In this document: positions 44,023-58,360 of the stretch, piece by piece | Layout of the letters: each line of letters opens with the position of its first letter | Position numbering within the stretch: position 1 is the stretch's first letter | DNA from: Sycobia sp. Sy_11 | Taxonomy: Eukaryota > Arthropoda > Insecta > Hymenoptera > Epichrysomallidae | NCBI GenBank assembly: GCA_018907035.1 | Contig: JACCIC010000022.1 | Coordinates: 701,501-765,500, forward strand | Length of the DNA stretch: 64,000 nt | Direction: 5' to 3' | Made by a program: the position numbers and the translations under genes | Notes under the pieces: model-generated | The model's database searches: none | The model's input: only the letters and a program-made list of their open reading frames with translations | Told to the model about the DNA's origin: nothing

Positions 44023-44307
44023 ATGTATTTTCGTATACATTTAACACTAAAAAATCTGCTCGATCATATTTTTTTTAAATTAGACAAAATTGTATTATTT
44101 ATAATGAAAGGAATACCTTATTTTCTACAAAACTTTATTAAAACTTCACGCAAATATTTACGTATCTCTTATGAATTATTTTTAACGATTCCAATTTCAA
44201 ATTGTGAATTTGAACGATCGTACCGGCCAACTTGTACAAGTTCGCCGTTTATCTGCTTTAACACCATTCGACATTACAAAATATTAAATGAAATCATTAG
44301 AATTTAG
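44023..44307 (+). pseudogene. Relic of a hAT-family transposase C terminus (probable)
   Basis: A 94-codon frame includes LFLTIPISNCEFERS at about 44176-44220, preceded by a basic/aromatic helix-like stretch. In hAT transposases the C-terminal dimerisation region carries a closely similar L-T-I-P-V-S-x-x-x-x-E-R-S-F-S block. After ERSY the similarity is lost, and no transposase catalytic part, terminal inverted repeats or 8-bp target duplication was located. It is read as a short decayed fragment. Could be chance similarity in AT-rich DNA. Confidence 0.35.
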
Positions 44308-44779
44308 TGATTCAATTTAAAAAATTTGGTCAAACGGAGTGAAAAGTATTTGCTTAAACACTATCGGACTGATTCTAAAAATATCTTAAAAGCCATTCCT
44401 ATAGGTTAGAATTAAATAAATTCTATTTCTTTTGCTTTGAATATGTGTGAAAATCTTACTATTGTATTTTATCTCGTACCCTGTTTTTTGTATCAGAATT
44501 TTTGAGTTGAAGTAAAAAGAATTTCCCTGTAGTAAAGTACCGGGCCTGATAACAATTCTGAATTTTTTTTTTTTTGAAGCTCTGTGTAAGTACATAATAA
44601 TATACTACGGGAATCATAAAAAATCTTGCTTGTCCTGATCAAATGTACGCAACGTATATGGAACGCCAGATATGCCCCCATCGCGGCCTAAAACCAGTCG
44701 ACGTATTTATACGGACCGTCGCCATCTGGAATTAACGATTGTTTCGAGAGAGTGTTGCGGACCAGGTGCTTATGCTCCA

Positions 44780-44781
<2 letters not shown>

Positions 44782-44827
<46 letters not shown>
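44782..44827. repeat. (TA)n microsatellite
   Basis: About 45 bp of TA repeat. Confidence 0.97.
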
Positions 44828-44829
<2 letters not shown>

Positions 44830-46504
44830 ACCACACGTCATCCCGACACATACTTACACAGAGTAATTCTCATAGAACGACATAGCCTCCGGATTCGTAT
44901 CTCGCGCCCCAGAATTTATAGTTCACCGCCACGTACTTTATTATACGTGTACGTATATATAAATACACTTGCATCGCCTACTCGCTTATAATGGGCGAAT
45001 ATATAAAGCGCCCCGTTCGCGATTCCCAAAAGTGGGCGGTCGCTCGTAAACGCGACCCTCTTTATTGACCGAGTCAGATAATGAACCCAAAATTGAATCT
45101 TATTAATGATCGATCAAAAAAACAAAACGCCCAGTATTATTCATCTTCTTGGCTCTGATTTTATTTTGGATCGTAAGATGCGTACGCGGGTCTGTTATAT
45201 ATGTAGGAAAAAATGAGGAAAGAATCGATGCATATTCAATCGCGTTTTCAAAAATCCGAAAGAGCTTAGATTTGATTTTGAATTTTCCGTCTCCTTCGAT
45301 TCAGTGCATCTATAGTAAATTTTTGACAATGCTTAAGAAAAATGGCACTTTAGTCGGTGCATTTGTAAGCTTCGTTTCCAGAGTCACCGTACCTCGATAA
45401 ATTCAAGTGCATGCCATCTCAATTACCATTTATCGACTTCGAGGGCCGATAGTTTCATCGGTTAAATTACATTGAGTAAATTTGATGGTGGATGAATAAT
45501 TATTCGGAATATATTTAATTTCTTATCTAAATAAAGCGTTATTAGAATTAACAATTTAATATTAATCGAAAAAATTTCGATGCATTAAGATGGTATCGTT
45601 GTTTAGCGAAATCCATTAAGATCGGAAATAAAAACGTATATAACAATAAATTATCTAATATAATGTAAATGCAAAAATAATAATGTGTCATTTATTAAAC
45701 TGGTAAAATTTTTTAACGGATTTAATGTGTTAGTGAAAAAGAAATTAAAAAAGTAAAAAAAAAATTCTGTTGACGTAGTATCATAGTAACTTCTTTGAGC
45801 AACTATCTAAATTTACCTTCAATAACAATAAAATCAATGAGCTTATTTAGCAAATCCAAAGAATGAAAATTACCTTTTACAAATTTTAATAAAAAACAAA
45901 GAAGCGTGTAAGCTACCAGACAAATATCCGGAAAATTTTAATCTATACCTGGAGAAGTACCTTGTTTCCCATACCAATCAGTAGTAAAATTCCGCTGATG
46001 CACGAAAGATCTTAATGTTGCCATTCTTATAAATGGAAATACGCAGATGATTGCATGAAATTTCTCGTTCTATAAATAAATTAAATAAACAAAAGAATCT
46101 GAATCTAGTTAATTTTTACACAGATATTTATAAGCGACCAGTGGAATCGTCCATAAATACGGGATTTCGTGCCGGAGCCAGATTAAAAAAGTAATTATTG
46201 AGAAAGCTGGAGCTTTAATACTAACTCTTACAATCCATAATGCTTAATTCCATTAATCTCTCGAGCAGCAAATGTTATTCTATCGCATTATCATTTTGCC
46301 ATTACCCGACATTACGGATGCGTGTGTATGTGTGCGTGTGTGTGCGTGTGTATATATAAGTAAAAAGTAAAAATCATCAGATCAACATTGGAATATGTAT
46401 ATATGCGCATCGTTATAAAGGACTCGGTGTGTATACTTGCGCACAAATTAACGTAATCCGTTAAGTCATGCTAGAGTGCCTGTTCTAAATTTATCCACAA
46501 CCCA

Positions 46505-46560
46505 TATATATATATAGCGGGATAGACCCCTCTATATATATATAGCGGGATAGACCCCTC
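46505..46560 (+). repeat. Perfect 28-bp tandem duplication
   Basis: Two adjacent identical 28-bp units, each a short TA run followed by GCGGGATAGACCCCTC, with GCGGG at 46517 and again at 46545. Confidence 0.9.
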
Positions 46561-47525
46561 GCTGCGCGGCACGTCGATATTCTTATACGCTTGCATGATG
46601 CCCGAGGAAGGGAAACATCACAACTAAATGAGAACTCTCGTGGAGGGAGAATTACTTTTATAAATTGCTCATAGGCGAGCGATGAAATTTATGCGTATAT
46701 TGACAAAAATTATTGCAATGTCAATTTTCGAAATTTAATTTAATTTAATTTATTACGTATTCTGAAAATCCAAGCATTATGAAAATGATCATTTATCATT
46801 TTTTCCATTCCATTACTTACACACACACTCGCGCGCGCGCGCGTATGTGTGTGTATATATACTCGTGGGTAATTCTCTCTTCGAGGAAAAAAATCGATAT
46901 ATGTTTAAATATTTATTTAGAAAACTTGCGGCGATGAATAAATTTTATTTTCATAGGAAACGAGTTATTTTTTTTTGCTAAATTCCTCTAGTCGGAGTAG
47001 GAATTACGCTTTCATAGTCTCCGACCCGCGTTTACATTATTTAGTGAGTCATATACTTCCTAATATATATATTTTTTCATCTATAAAATTACATAGAGAT
47101 GTACTTTGTCACGTTCACCCAACTCACCTGATCCTATACGAATTCTTTTTTAAACTTCCTTTTCGCCCGAAATCTAACTATCGATTTTCCACCCCGTACT
47201 ATATATATTGCTTGCCCCTTAAATATGCAAAGCGGAATCTCACCTATATGTATATGTGTGTGCTGCTTCGACGCCACGTTGAATCGCTGGACGTGCATTT
47301 TCTTTGACGTTATTTTACCGACCGTTCTCTTTCTCCTCGTCCATCCCTCCCGCCGCTCTTCCGATCAAAGCCCTCGCGTTTTTAATAAAAATCGCAGCTG
47401 ATAGCCAAAGACTCTGTAAGCCGCTATATATCTTGCGCGTAACTCCTGTCCTCTCCGCTCTATCTACCTCTGCCGCTGCCTGCAGTGTATATTTGCGCAG
47501 CGTTCTCTCTTTCTCACGCCCCTTT

Positions 47526-47585
47526 TCTCTCTCTCTCTCTCTCTCTCTTTCTTTCTCTCTCTATCTATTTCTTTCTCTTTCTTTG
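47526..47585. repeat. (CT)n-rich stretch
   Basis: CT repeat then TTTC-interrupted pyrimidine tract. Confidence 0.93.
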
Positions 47586-48303
47586 TCTCTTTTGATTAGA
47601 TACAGAGCAACAAAAATAACGCATTATAAGAAGGTGCCCTAATATCCGTTTTCCGGATGGTCTTGCAACACATACACACATTTATATGTATATATAGATT
47701 TTTATTTTACGTGCAGGGAATACGGAACAAGCGCTATATAAATTTGTATTGGAAAGGATAGGAAAAGGAGCAGGAAACAAGTTATGAAAAGAAGGGAGGT
47801 TCTGAGATCTAATGGTCTAGTAGCACCACCAGTCGTTCCAAAATCATCGAAATTCAAGTTTAATTTAGCTATCGCGCTCAATTGCTTGCACTGTTCGCGC
47901 GTATAAAGTATTTCTTCATCTAAATATTGTATATTTACAACATCATAATTAAGCTATTCAATTAATAATTTAATCCTTTTATCTTAGTTAATCACAATAT
48001 TATTATAATTTAAGAAGGTAATACGCTCGTGATTTTTTTTATATAACATCTGTACGTTAATGCTTTCATTATAAAAATACTAATGCAAACAACCTAATTA
48101 AACAATTATCAAAACTCCTTCTGGTAGATGTACTTACTTAAAAAAACTTACTTCATGTAATTTTTGAAAAATCATATATAGACTTCATGCTAAAGCTTTA
48201 TTCGTACTGACCAAGTATAGGACTTAGTATTACTATGTTTACACTGTACGTTTCCGTATGTGCAAGTATTCGTGCTTTTACGTGCTTGTAAGAAGGAGAG
48301 ACT

Positions 48304-48306
<3 letters not shown>

Positions 48307-48361
<55 letters not shown>

Positions 48362-48380
48362 CAGAGACAGAGACAGAGAG
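48307..48380. repeat. (GA)n microsatellite
   Basis: About 54 bp of GA repeat followed by AGAGAC variants. Confidence 0.97.
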
Positions 48381-48801
48381 AGAATTTTATAGACTTAAGA
48401 GAACGACTAAGTAGATATGAGACAGTATTCTGTTGTTTTACATTTTAAGTAAATCAGTGAGTGTAAGAGCAAAATAATACTCAATGCTGAAAATTCACTG
48501 ACAACTACTTTGGCTGGGAAAAATTGCATACAAACAAAGTCGGATCCCAATAAATCAGTCAAAGCAGAATCTTGGAGAATGCGGCTCCTTTTCTGAAAGG
48601 AATTTATGAATCTTCGCGAAAGAAAGTTGTATGAAATTCTGAATAAAAGTTTTCAGCAAAAATTGAGAAAAAGGTCCAAAGTAAGCTTAGATCAGGCTTT
48701 ATGAGATTTGTTTTTCAAATTTATTGTTGAAAAACAAAAAAAGGATTGTAGGATATATCTTTATCAAGGTATCTAGGTGTTATTCTCTTTTCACATGCTT
48801 A

Positions 48802-48804
<3 letters not shown>

Positions 48805-48862
<58 letters not shown>
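48805..48862. repeat. (AT)n microsatellite
   Basis: About 57 bp of AT repeat. Confidence 0.97.
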
Positions 48863-48864
<2 letters not shown>

Positions 48865-49620
48865 AACGCGTTTAAACTTAATTAAAGTATAACTTTTGTC
48901 GAGCAAAAACTGATTCCTTATTTTAGTAACGTTTTTATTTTACAGTGTATTTGCGAATTTACATTATCCACGATATTCTAGTTATGTACAATTACACGTA
49001 CAGTATATAGTATATTTGTGTATTGCTGTTTCAAACCAAACCGCTTTTCTATTTTCCTAGATGAATGTATTTCGAAACACCGAGCTACGCTCAATCACCT
49101 TATCGTTTCTTATAACATGATAAGAGTTTCGAATGGACGAAAGAAAATTCCGCAATACAAGACTCTCATTTCGCGTGAATCGATATTTTATCCATTGTGC
49201 ACAATAAAACCATATAATCTGTAATGCCTCGCCTCCGTTCTCGCCAATGGGCACGTACCAAGAAAATTTATGGGACTTTGCGGCTGCGGAGCGCGGCGAG
49301 GTAATTTGAAATATTAGAATTAGAGCGAGGGGATGATAATGAAAAACGCGTTCTCCCGGGATCCGGCCGCGACAATGCTCTGTGCGGAGAATTACCGTAG
49401 GTGCGAATGAATAATGAAATCGAAAAAAATTCCGAGATAATACATTTAAAAATAAGCTATGGAACATTTCTGCAACTGAGCGGTCAATAATGTTTTTGAC
49501 GAAAGCTACTAAATTGTTTTTTCATTCGTAGTTATCAGCAAAGCAGTATTATTACGAATGTATAATTAAATACGAATATAATCTAAAATTCACGGTAATA
49601 ACTATTCGTCTATAGATCGT

Positions 49621-49741
<121 letters not shown>

Positions 49742-50441
49742 TATCTATCTGGATGTATGTATGTATATTCAGAGATGAGTAGTTCAGTTTTAAATTTCTA
49801 AATTTATATGATAAAATCAATGGGAAAATTGTAATCGATATCTGAGTAAATATTGCACAATATCGCATGCCGTGTATACGCTATATTTAAACTATCTATG
49901 AAAATACGACCCGTCTGCATGTCTGCCCTTGCAAATCGAAATAAAGGAAAGAGTTAAAAAAAAAGAATTTTTTCAAAGTCAAAATCGTCACGATCACTGC
50001 TTCCGGCTTAAAAAATTTCTCACCAGCCTGTAGATACTCGTTTTTTCGTTGGAATTTTCATTCCGATATTTTATTCTGATCAAGCCTGCCCGGAAGAATG
50101 ATGTTTTGGATAGATCTTTATGCAGATCTGATGAAAGTATTGGAATGATTAAGTAATATTAATTTAGCAAATTATAGGGTGTTTAAAAGTGGCATTAAAA
50201 TTTTTGCTGTTTTCTGTAGGGTTGAGAAAATATTTTACGAATGTAAACTAAAAGATGCAATGACTATATAGTAAATAAGAATCAAAATCGAACGTACATA
50301 AAAATTTATATAATTAAGTAAGGCACATTAAGCCCAGCTTTTTTTAAAATATTTAATACATAAATTATTTAACATATTTCATGTTTTATATAAATTTTCT
50401 ATTATAACAGTAAATGAAGTATATGGTATATATATATCGTG

Positions 50442-50443
<2 letters not shown>

Positions 50444-50478
<35 letters not shown>
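50444..50478. repeat. (AT)n microsatellite
   Basis: About 34 bp of AT repeat. Confidence 0.95.
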
Positions 50479-50480
<2 letters not shown>

Positions 50481-51231
50481 TTGGAGTATTAAAAGGTTCA
50501 TGAGGCACGCGATGCAATATAAATAAAGAATAAATGAAAAAATGCCAAAGCCGCTTACCTCTAGATCGTAGATTTTCTTCGAAGCATCTCTTTTCGTGAA
50601 AGTCATTCATAATTAAAGTAAGTATATTATACGAAAAATAGAATTAGGCTATATATACTGAAAATATTTTTGAAAATTTAAATGAATATTTAGTTAAGAA
50701 GATTCAATGAAAGGATATTTAATTGAAATAAACAAATTATTAGATATGACCAGAACTAATTGTTTGATACAAATAAATGAGGTGTGTTACAATACCAAAA
50801 ATATTAGTCTATTTAAAATACATTATTTCATTACATCTCCTTAACTAAAAATGTCTTTAAATTTGTTAATTTTGTTTCCAACACGTCATTAACGTTGTGA
50901 TATACCTTACTTAATGTACTTACAAATAATCCACTTATATATTTATATGCAAACGAAGCCACGTAGACAAAAAAAAGAAATACTTCGTATACATTGGACA
51001 TAGTTAAAGTAGAAACTTTCTTACCTTGACCTTTCGTGAATACGCAAAAATATTTTTTGTATCAGAATAAACGAAAGTGGCGACTGTAGAATCAAAAAAA
51101 AATTCAATGTTTACAGGAGCCGAAACAATAAAGGTCAGGATTACCTTTGTTGATGCCCTAAAAACAAACAGATTTCCGAGTTAACGAGTTTCTGCTGGAA
51201 AAAATCTGTGATTCGGAACGTCCTTCGCACT

Positions 51232-51232
51232 T

Positions 51233-51268
<36 letters not shown>

Positions 51269-51300
51269 CCTCTCCCTCTCTCACTCTCTGTCTTTCTCTT
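51232..51300. repeat. (CT)n-rich stretch
   Basis: CT repeats with CCCT and TTTC variants. Confidence 0.94.
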
Positions 51301-51369
51301 CGTTCGCAATCATCATACGAATCCGTTTATCGTGCTCGCTGCAGAAAAGTGTCCGCTCTACAAACGGTA

Positions 51370-51370
<1 letters not shown>

Positions 51371-51419
<49 letters not shown>
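51371..51419. repeat. (TA)n microsatellite
   Basis: About 48 bp of TA repeat. Confidence 0.97.
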
Positions 51420-51422
<3 letters not shown>

Positions 51423-52546
51423 GTACATACGCAGTTCCAACGGGAGAGTCGAGAAAGAGGAAAACCGCGTTTTTTTTCTCTAGAGCGAACTAACGATATT
51501 CGTGCGCGCTCCAATTCGAATGAACAAAAGCCCATGAGTACGAGATAAAGTGACAGAGACATGAAGAGAGAGAGAGAGAGAGAACGGAGCTTTGAAAACC
51601 GCTGCACATGTCGGATTCGGCAATCTTCGCCCCGGGACCAGTTCAATCTCGTCCCTCTGCAGTCTGCGATCGCATTTTCCACTCCCGCCCACCTTTGGAT
51701 TCCCGGTTCAGGCTTCCCTACGACGGCCGCCATGTCCATTGAATTCGCGCGCGCAAAAGAATCTCCGGTTTCCGCACGGTAAGGTGCTCGCGCCGAAACG
51801 TCGCGCGCAGTGCCCCGGAAAAATTGTTGGCCGACACGGAATTCGGAATTTTTTTCGCGACGAAGGAAATTTACAAAATCCCCCAGCCCCCCTGCTCGGC
51901 GACTAATTCTCAGCCACTATGCCCCCCTCCCGACAAGTCCGCTTATACGTTTAATATCGGCCCGCCGATATCGTAAAACAATGGTATTCACCTACAATTC
52001 GCACGTTTCATCTAAAAGAGAAACGGTTCTGAATCGCGACTCCGCGGAATTTCAATTAATAATTATGTTTTCAATAAATATATGTCTACGAAAGTTCGCT
52101 CTTGAATAATTTATATATCTATTTAATTGATCGTGCGAATTTCGATATTTGCAATTAGAATAACAGTGTTTCTGCCGTTTACAAAAAGAAATAGAAGCTA
52201 TAAAAATATGACTACCGCAAATTTTGACAGTTCTTTAGGAGATGTTTTAGCGCTTTAGGCTAAGAAGCGTCATATTTTCATTGCTTTTTTTTATATTTAC
52301 AATTTCATATATTACTGAATCAAAATTTAATTTATATCAATTGAAATTTTTAGCAAGAAATGAGAATATTAATTAAAAAATATTTTTACCACTTGTTCTA
52401 TGTTCATTAATAGTTTTATAAAAAACAATATCGATTTTTCTTGTAGTTTAACTAATCTAATCATTCTGCTTTGGAGGTGATTCCTTCTTCAATATTTAAT
52501 TTACTCAATGCTTAATGTATTAACTCAACACTTACTGAAGACGTTA

Positions 52547-52549
<3 letters not shown>

Positions 52550-52622
<73 letters not shown>
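52550..52622. repeat. (TA)n microsatellite
   Basis: About 72 bp of pure TA repeat, the longest pure TA array here. Confidence 0.98.
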
Positions 52623-52626
<4 letters not shown>

Positions 52627-53008
52627 TGAACATAAGTAACAATCAAAACAGTTTATATTTAACGCAACACCTTAAGAGTATAATGTATTACCATATTTAA
52701 AACGGTAAGACATAATATATTGTCTAAATTTTAGTTGCAGTCTGGAATATGCAAGATCGTTACTTGCTGAAGATAAAAATTATTGCTTTCTTTCTCATAA
52801 TTATTATTTATAATGCAATATAAAGAGTTTTTGATATTTTTCAAAAATATTAGATACTATTATCGATATATAATATCATAATATATTCAATAAATTTGTT
52901 CCATTCCTTTGCACATCGTATTAGTTATTAACGACACTGTTAAAATTATTAAAATTTAATAATTATATACATCCAGAATTAGGTAAACTAATTGCACAAC
53001 ACTACTTT

Positions 53009-53041
53009 TAAAGTAAAAAGTATTTTATACTTTTTACTTTA
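53009..53041. repeat. Perfect 15-bp hairpin with 3-nt loop
   Basis: TAAAGTAAAAAGTAT at 53009-53023 pairs exactly with 53027-53041 around TTT. It is flanked by two self-complementary TACTTTTAAAGTA copies (53003 and 53051). Function unknown. Confidence 0.85.
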
Positions 53042-53460
53042 TACATAGTATACTTTTAAAGTATTGTTTTAAAATTATATTTAAAAATACTTTTGAATCG
53101 TAATTAATTCGAACCCGAATATCCAGTTACCGACTACTGATTCTTCGGTCGTAAGAGCGCACATAAGCACAGAGTTACGGGCAAGATTTCTTCAGTCCTC
53201 GTCTCGTCTGCGCGACGCGCGCGAGTCACATTGCGCGCGAAATTTCACATTGGCGCGGGGTTGGTCGAGGATGGAAGTAAAAATGTTCCGACGACTGCGC
53301 GAAGAGGCAGGGGAAACACGCAGAGGGGATGGAATTAAACACATACTATATAAAGACGCTAATTAGATTGTGGGGACAATTATACTGGATTTTATGCACG
53401 CGGCACGCTGGCGCGAGTAACGTCAAGGGGGTATATGCACATTATAAATTTATCATCGGC

Positions 53461-53461
<1 letters not shown>

Positions 53462-53504
<43 letters not shown>
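53462..53504. repeat. (TA)n microsatellite
   Basis: About 43 bp of TA repeat. Confidence 0.97.
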
Positions 53505-53506
<2 letters not shown>

Positions 53507-54538
53507 TGCTGATAATGTGTTTTTCATTGAATTGCTTTTTTCTAAAAAATATCACTCTTAGAGGTGATAGAGTGTATAGAACTAACAGGATGTATCGATG
53601 TGCTTTACATATTATTGTTTGAAATATTTTTGTAAAATTTATCGTACTTCGATGACGTGCACGAAATTCTACCCATAAGTTTTAGTCGAATATTTGTATT
53701 TGATGAATAATTTTTAGCCTTATAATTTTAGTGTAATTCTTAAAGTTAGACGTATGAATGATATTCAAATTCTTAAAAATATCTTCAAGTTTTTAATTAT
53801 TCATATATTTTTATAATCTTTTTACAGTTTTAGTATATTTTGCATTGACTCCGCAAGTGGTCTAACATAAATTTTAACAAGTTTACTAGGTCGAATAAGT
53901 AGATTCGAATGTAAAATTATTACATTGATCATATGGAATATTAGTAACATAAATAGTTTATAAATTTTTCAGATAATTGTCCTTAACGTAAATTTGATAC
54001 CTTAGTTGCAGATGAAAAAGTACATCGTTTCTAGCATGAATATCAATTTTATATTTATCGAACTGCTTTGTTAAATCTTTTCAACAAGTGTAAATAAAAA
54101 TCACTAATGCATAATACCGTTGGGAATGGTCAACAATTGCTGCTTGGATTATTTTTAAACCAAAACGGAACTTATAAATAGTTTTCTTTTTTGGAAAGAG
54201 AAAGAAAAGAAAAAATTATTAATCTAATGAAGATTCAGCGGGTTTCAAGTAGAGCTTTAAATATTGAGTATCAAGTATGGATAACATAAGCGGACCTCGT
54301 GTGTACCGTTAAAAGCAATTTACTGTTTATGAATAAATCTAAAAAATGTTTCATTATCATTAGTACTGTAATATTTTAATACATTTAGGAAGATTACACT
54401 TATGGTATCTTTTTCGAGGGTTGCAAATCTTTGAGTGTTGCATACACATGACGCATAGTTCGGAATTTTCGTTCTCTGTGAAATATTCGCATAACATAAC
54501 ATAAATGGCAAATGGCGAATATAATAAATATCCTTTTG

Positions 54539-54540
<2 letters not shown>

Positions 54541-54579
<39 letters not shown>
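54541..54579. repeat. (AT)n microsatellite
   Basis: About 39 bp of AT repeat. Confidence 0.97.
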
Positions 54580-54582
<3 letters not shown>

Positions 54583-57500
54583 TTTATCACTTCTTTTCTA
54601 TAAGTTGTTTACCAATTTAGTGTATTTGACGTATCTGTAAAATAAAATGATGTTTTTAAATGTTGAAACACTTAATAAAGAATAAATATTAATGACATAA
54701 ATAATTGTTAATAATTTATTCAATGTAAAATATATAGTATATCATTCGAAAGCTATTTGTTTTATTATTATTTTACAGAATAGTTTTATAAAGGTAAAAA
54801 GTCCTCTCTCTCTCTCTTCCGCTCTCCCTCTCTTTCCGTTTTCTTTTACATACTGCGGCAAAATAATGATGACCTCGCTTTGCAACGAATCGATTAGACC
54901 GCGTGCCAGTCGGAACATGCGTGTGCCGAGTGCTTATTTCATACGAGTATTTTCCGTGCATTTTCTCATGCTTAAAGTAGCGCAATTTTCAAATTTCCTC
55001 TACACTATCGCGCACAGCGCTATTTATAACGCGCTCCGCCACGAGCTGTACTATTTTTGTTTGTTGTTTTTTTTCGTTATAGAAGCATTACGCGAAATAT
55101 ATTTAGGGGAAAAAGTCCATATAAATCTATAAATCTGGTTAGTTGGACATGGACGCGAGCATGTAACTCGCCCGTAAGAAAATCAACGAGGTTACATTAC
55201 TTATGCAGGGCCGAGATTTATAACGCGATAAATCTTAATTGAGCATCGATTGAGAAAAAGCCGCCTAACGAATTCGTGGCGAGAATTCATCGCGGACTAT
55301 AGTTTTTGTTTCATAAACACCCATCCAATAAGCCATGCCGGCTCTATGCTCCGTGTCGTATGTAACACTCGCAGCGTCGCGTCGCGCCCCAACGCATTCG
55401 GGGCGACTGCAAAGAAAGTCTTTTTACACGGCGGTCCGAGTAAAAATCCAAACGAATCCAGTTACGCGAGTGTCGGCCGGCGGGATCCATTGCAATCGCA
55501 CGAGCGGATCCTGGGTAATGGACGGCGTAAGGCAGAATTGAATCTGGCCTACCGCGCCAGTGCCGCCGGGCATTCGGTGCACAGTCCCCAAGAACACGGT
55601 ACGCTGAAAACATGGCATCTGTCCAAATGGCCGAGAATTTCTAAATGACGCGTGAAAATCAAGAGAGATTTAGAATTATCAAACTCGGAGGCAAATTTTT
55701 TTTTTCTAACTTATACGGGCAAGTATACCGAACTGCGCTATAAAAACATACATTAGACGAAATGAAAATAACACGTTTTTCGTTAGGTTTCAGAAGGCAA
55801 GTTCACGATAGATTGCCGAAATTTTTCAAATTGGTTACAAGCACATAAATTACTTTATATAAAAAAGTAGTGAACGATTAAAAAAAAAAATTCCTATCGC
55901 CAATTACGAGGATATTTTGCTACAAAACTGCCGAGCGTAAGAAGAAGAGAAAGGAAAAAACAACGTACCGACTGGGAGAATCGTTATAGTCAATAAAATA
56001 TTTATATTGGATTATATTTCGTTTATCAAACACTAGTTTCATCTAAGCCCCATTACCGCTGCACAGCCGTACAAATCGCGGCTAAATATTACGCACTAAA
56101 AAGTTTAAATACGAGCACGAAAGTACAAGGAGCCCAACTTATAGTTAACGTAAGCGAGGCAAATGTCGATTGGCTAAAACCGAGAAGAAAAGTTTTGATA
56201 CTTAATTATGCTGGAAAGGTTATTATTATCACTGCAAAGAATGAAAACTATCCCACAAGAACTGCGAGCGCGTGTTTTTGAAAGACCAACGAATTAAGCA
56301 AAATAATCCAAAACTCTGACTGAAAGGTTTAAGAAATCGTTTTCTTGCATATTAAGTAATAAGAAAGACGAAGTGTTCTAAAAAAAAACATACAAATAAA
56401 TGTGTATTGTTTCAACCTAACCAAGTAAAGCTACAGTTTAAAATATCCAAGTGGAGCAGCAGATAATGTTCAAAACAGCGATAGCGTTTATTAATCGAAA
56501 TTAAAAAAAAATCTAACTAGAACCCACCAAATTTTGGGCAAATACTGAACTAAGTCAACGAAATGGAAATGAACAACAACATAATATAAAAATCACAAAA
56601 TATAATGTTTAAAAGTAAGACAGGTCAATATCTTTCTACGCAAGTAGTGTAGAATGATTGAAATAACGTAATCTCTAATACCAATTAATGCGATTCAGAT
56701 TATAAATAATTTATAACTTATAACAATGTGTAAATGTGTTGTCGACCCAAATTGGATATATTTGGATTGATAAATAAAAATTTACACTCGGCATATTTTC
56801 TATATTGTTACTAGATATTTTAGAACAAATTTTGGAGTTACATTATTTTTGGATGATTTGCGCGTTTATTAGCTGTAATAAAATTTTTATTGAAAAACAA
56901 TACGATTAATAAAAAGCAAATATCACGATAATATGTATAAGTATTCTTGGAAAATACATCAGGTAAAATCAATTTGCAAACTCTTCGACTATTCGTTTTA
57001 AAACATAATTTTACATTAGAGTAGTACCATTCCATCTTGTCGATGATTATTTTTATAAAATAGCAAATTCCTAAAAATTTTGTATAGAAAATTTACTCAT
57101 TGCTTGCATTTACTTATCCTTAAACAGAATATGTTAATAAGATAGAGATTGGACCATTAATCAATATTAAATAAAAATTATAATGAGTATACGTTATTCA
57201 ATTGGTTAAAAAAATACATTACTCTAATCTAATCTTGACCAACCTAAAGTTTCCATTCACAGTTTTATAAAACTCGTCTGTTGATTTATAAAGCCAGAAA
57301 AAATTTTTTTACCACTTCTTTTTTAGCAATTATTCTTTTTGCGCTAAAAAATTAATTTCACGCTTCTGAACCTTTTCTGAATATTGTATAATACAATTTT
57401 ATTAAAACAGCGACTTATCTTCGGCAGCAGCTAAGATATGGAAAAGAAATTTGTATTGTATTATTAATGGTATTAATCATCCAACTGAAGAGCCTTATAA

Positions 57501-57892
57501 GTTCCGTTATTATTACAGAGACCATCGGTACGATTCAAAAAATTGAGAAAATGCGAGACAGATAATTTGAAAAGCAGAGAGCAATTGGTATTGAACATAT
57601 TGCAGGATTGTCGAAAAACCAATGGAATCTCGGATGCATAGAAAGCCAGTTTCCGTTACCATATTTTAGCCCCCTCCCTCTCCCCCTCTTTGTTCTTCTA
57701 CCCAAATTCCTCTGCAATTCCCGAACTATAAAACCCCTATGGAGTTGTCCCTCGGGTGATGCGTGCGCGCGCTTTCGCAAAAAGAAAAAACCAAGAAATA
57801 GAATGCCCTAACGAGTATACTTTAGTTACTCGTAAAAATGTGGAAAAAGTAATTGAGTAGTAAATGCGAGTTGGCGTCGAGGGAGGGAGAGA

Positions 57893-57895
<3 letters not shown>

Positions 57896-57951
<56 letters not shown>
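57896..57951. repeat. (GA)n microsatellite
   Basis: About 55 bp of GA repeat. Confidence 0.97.
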
Positions 57952-57960
<9 letters not shown>

Positions 57961-58296
57961 AAGGGATACGGGGAGGAAGTTGGAGACAAAGCAGAAGCGG
58001 CAGGAAAAAACAGCCTAACGGAATGGGAATGTTGGAGGGAGGTGGTGTGAGTCAGAAAGGGAGGGAGGAAATGGGCGAGGCAAAGGGAAAATTAGCAGGC
58101 GCACGCGATAGCATACCGTATATATAGCGTATGTAGTACGCTGCCGCGGAATCCTCCTCGGAGCGAGCTCCCTATATACACCCGGCGAATTATACGCGGC
58201 TCTGGAATTTCCGTAGACGAATTGCGCCGCGCACCAGCCGCGGTACTTGCCTCTCGCGCGCAAACTCCGTCTGTTCCTGCAATTCTGTGTGCAGTA

Positions 58297-58304
58297 TTGT
58301 GTGT

Positions 58305-58360
<56 letters not shown>

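Noticed and set aside
55250..55648. 132-codon frame in a GC-rich island
   Set aside because: No recognisable domain, comparable open frames on the other strand, and no splice signals that would place it in a gene.
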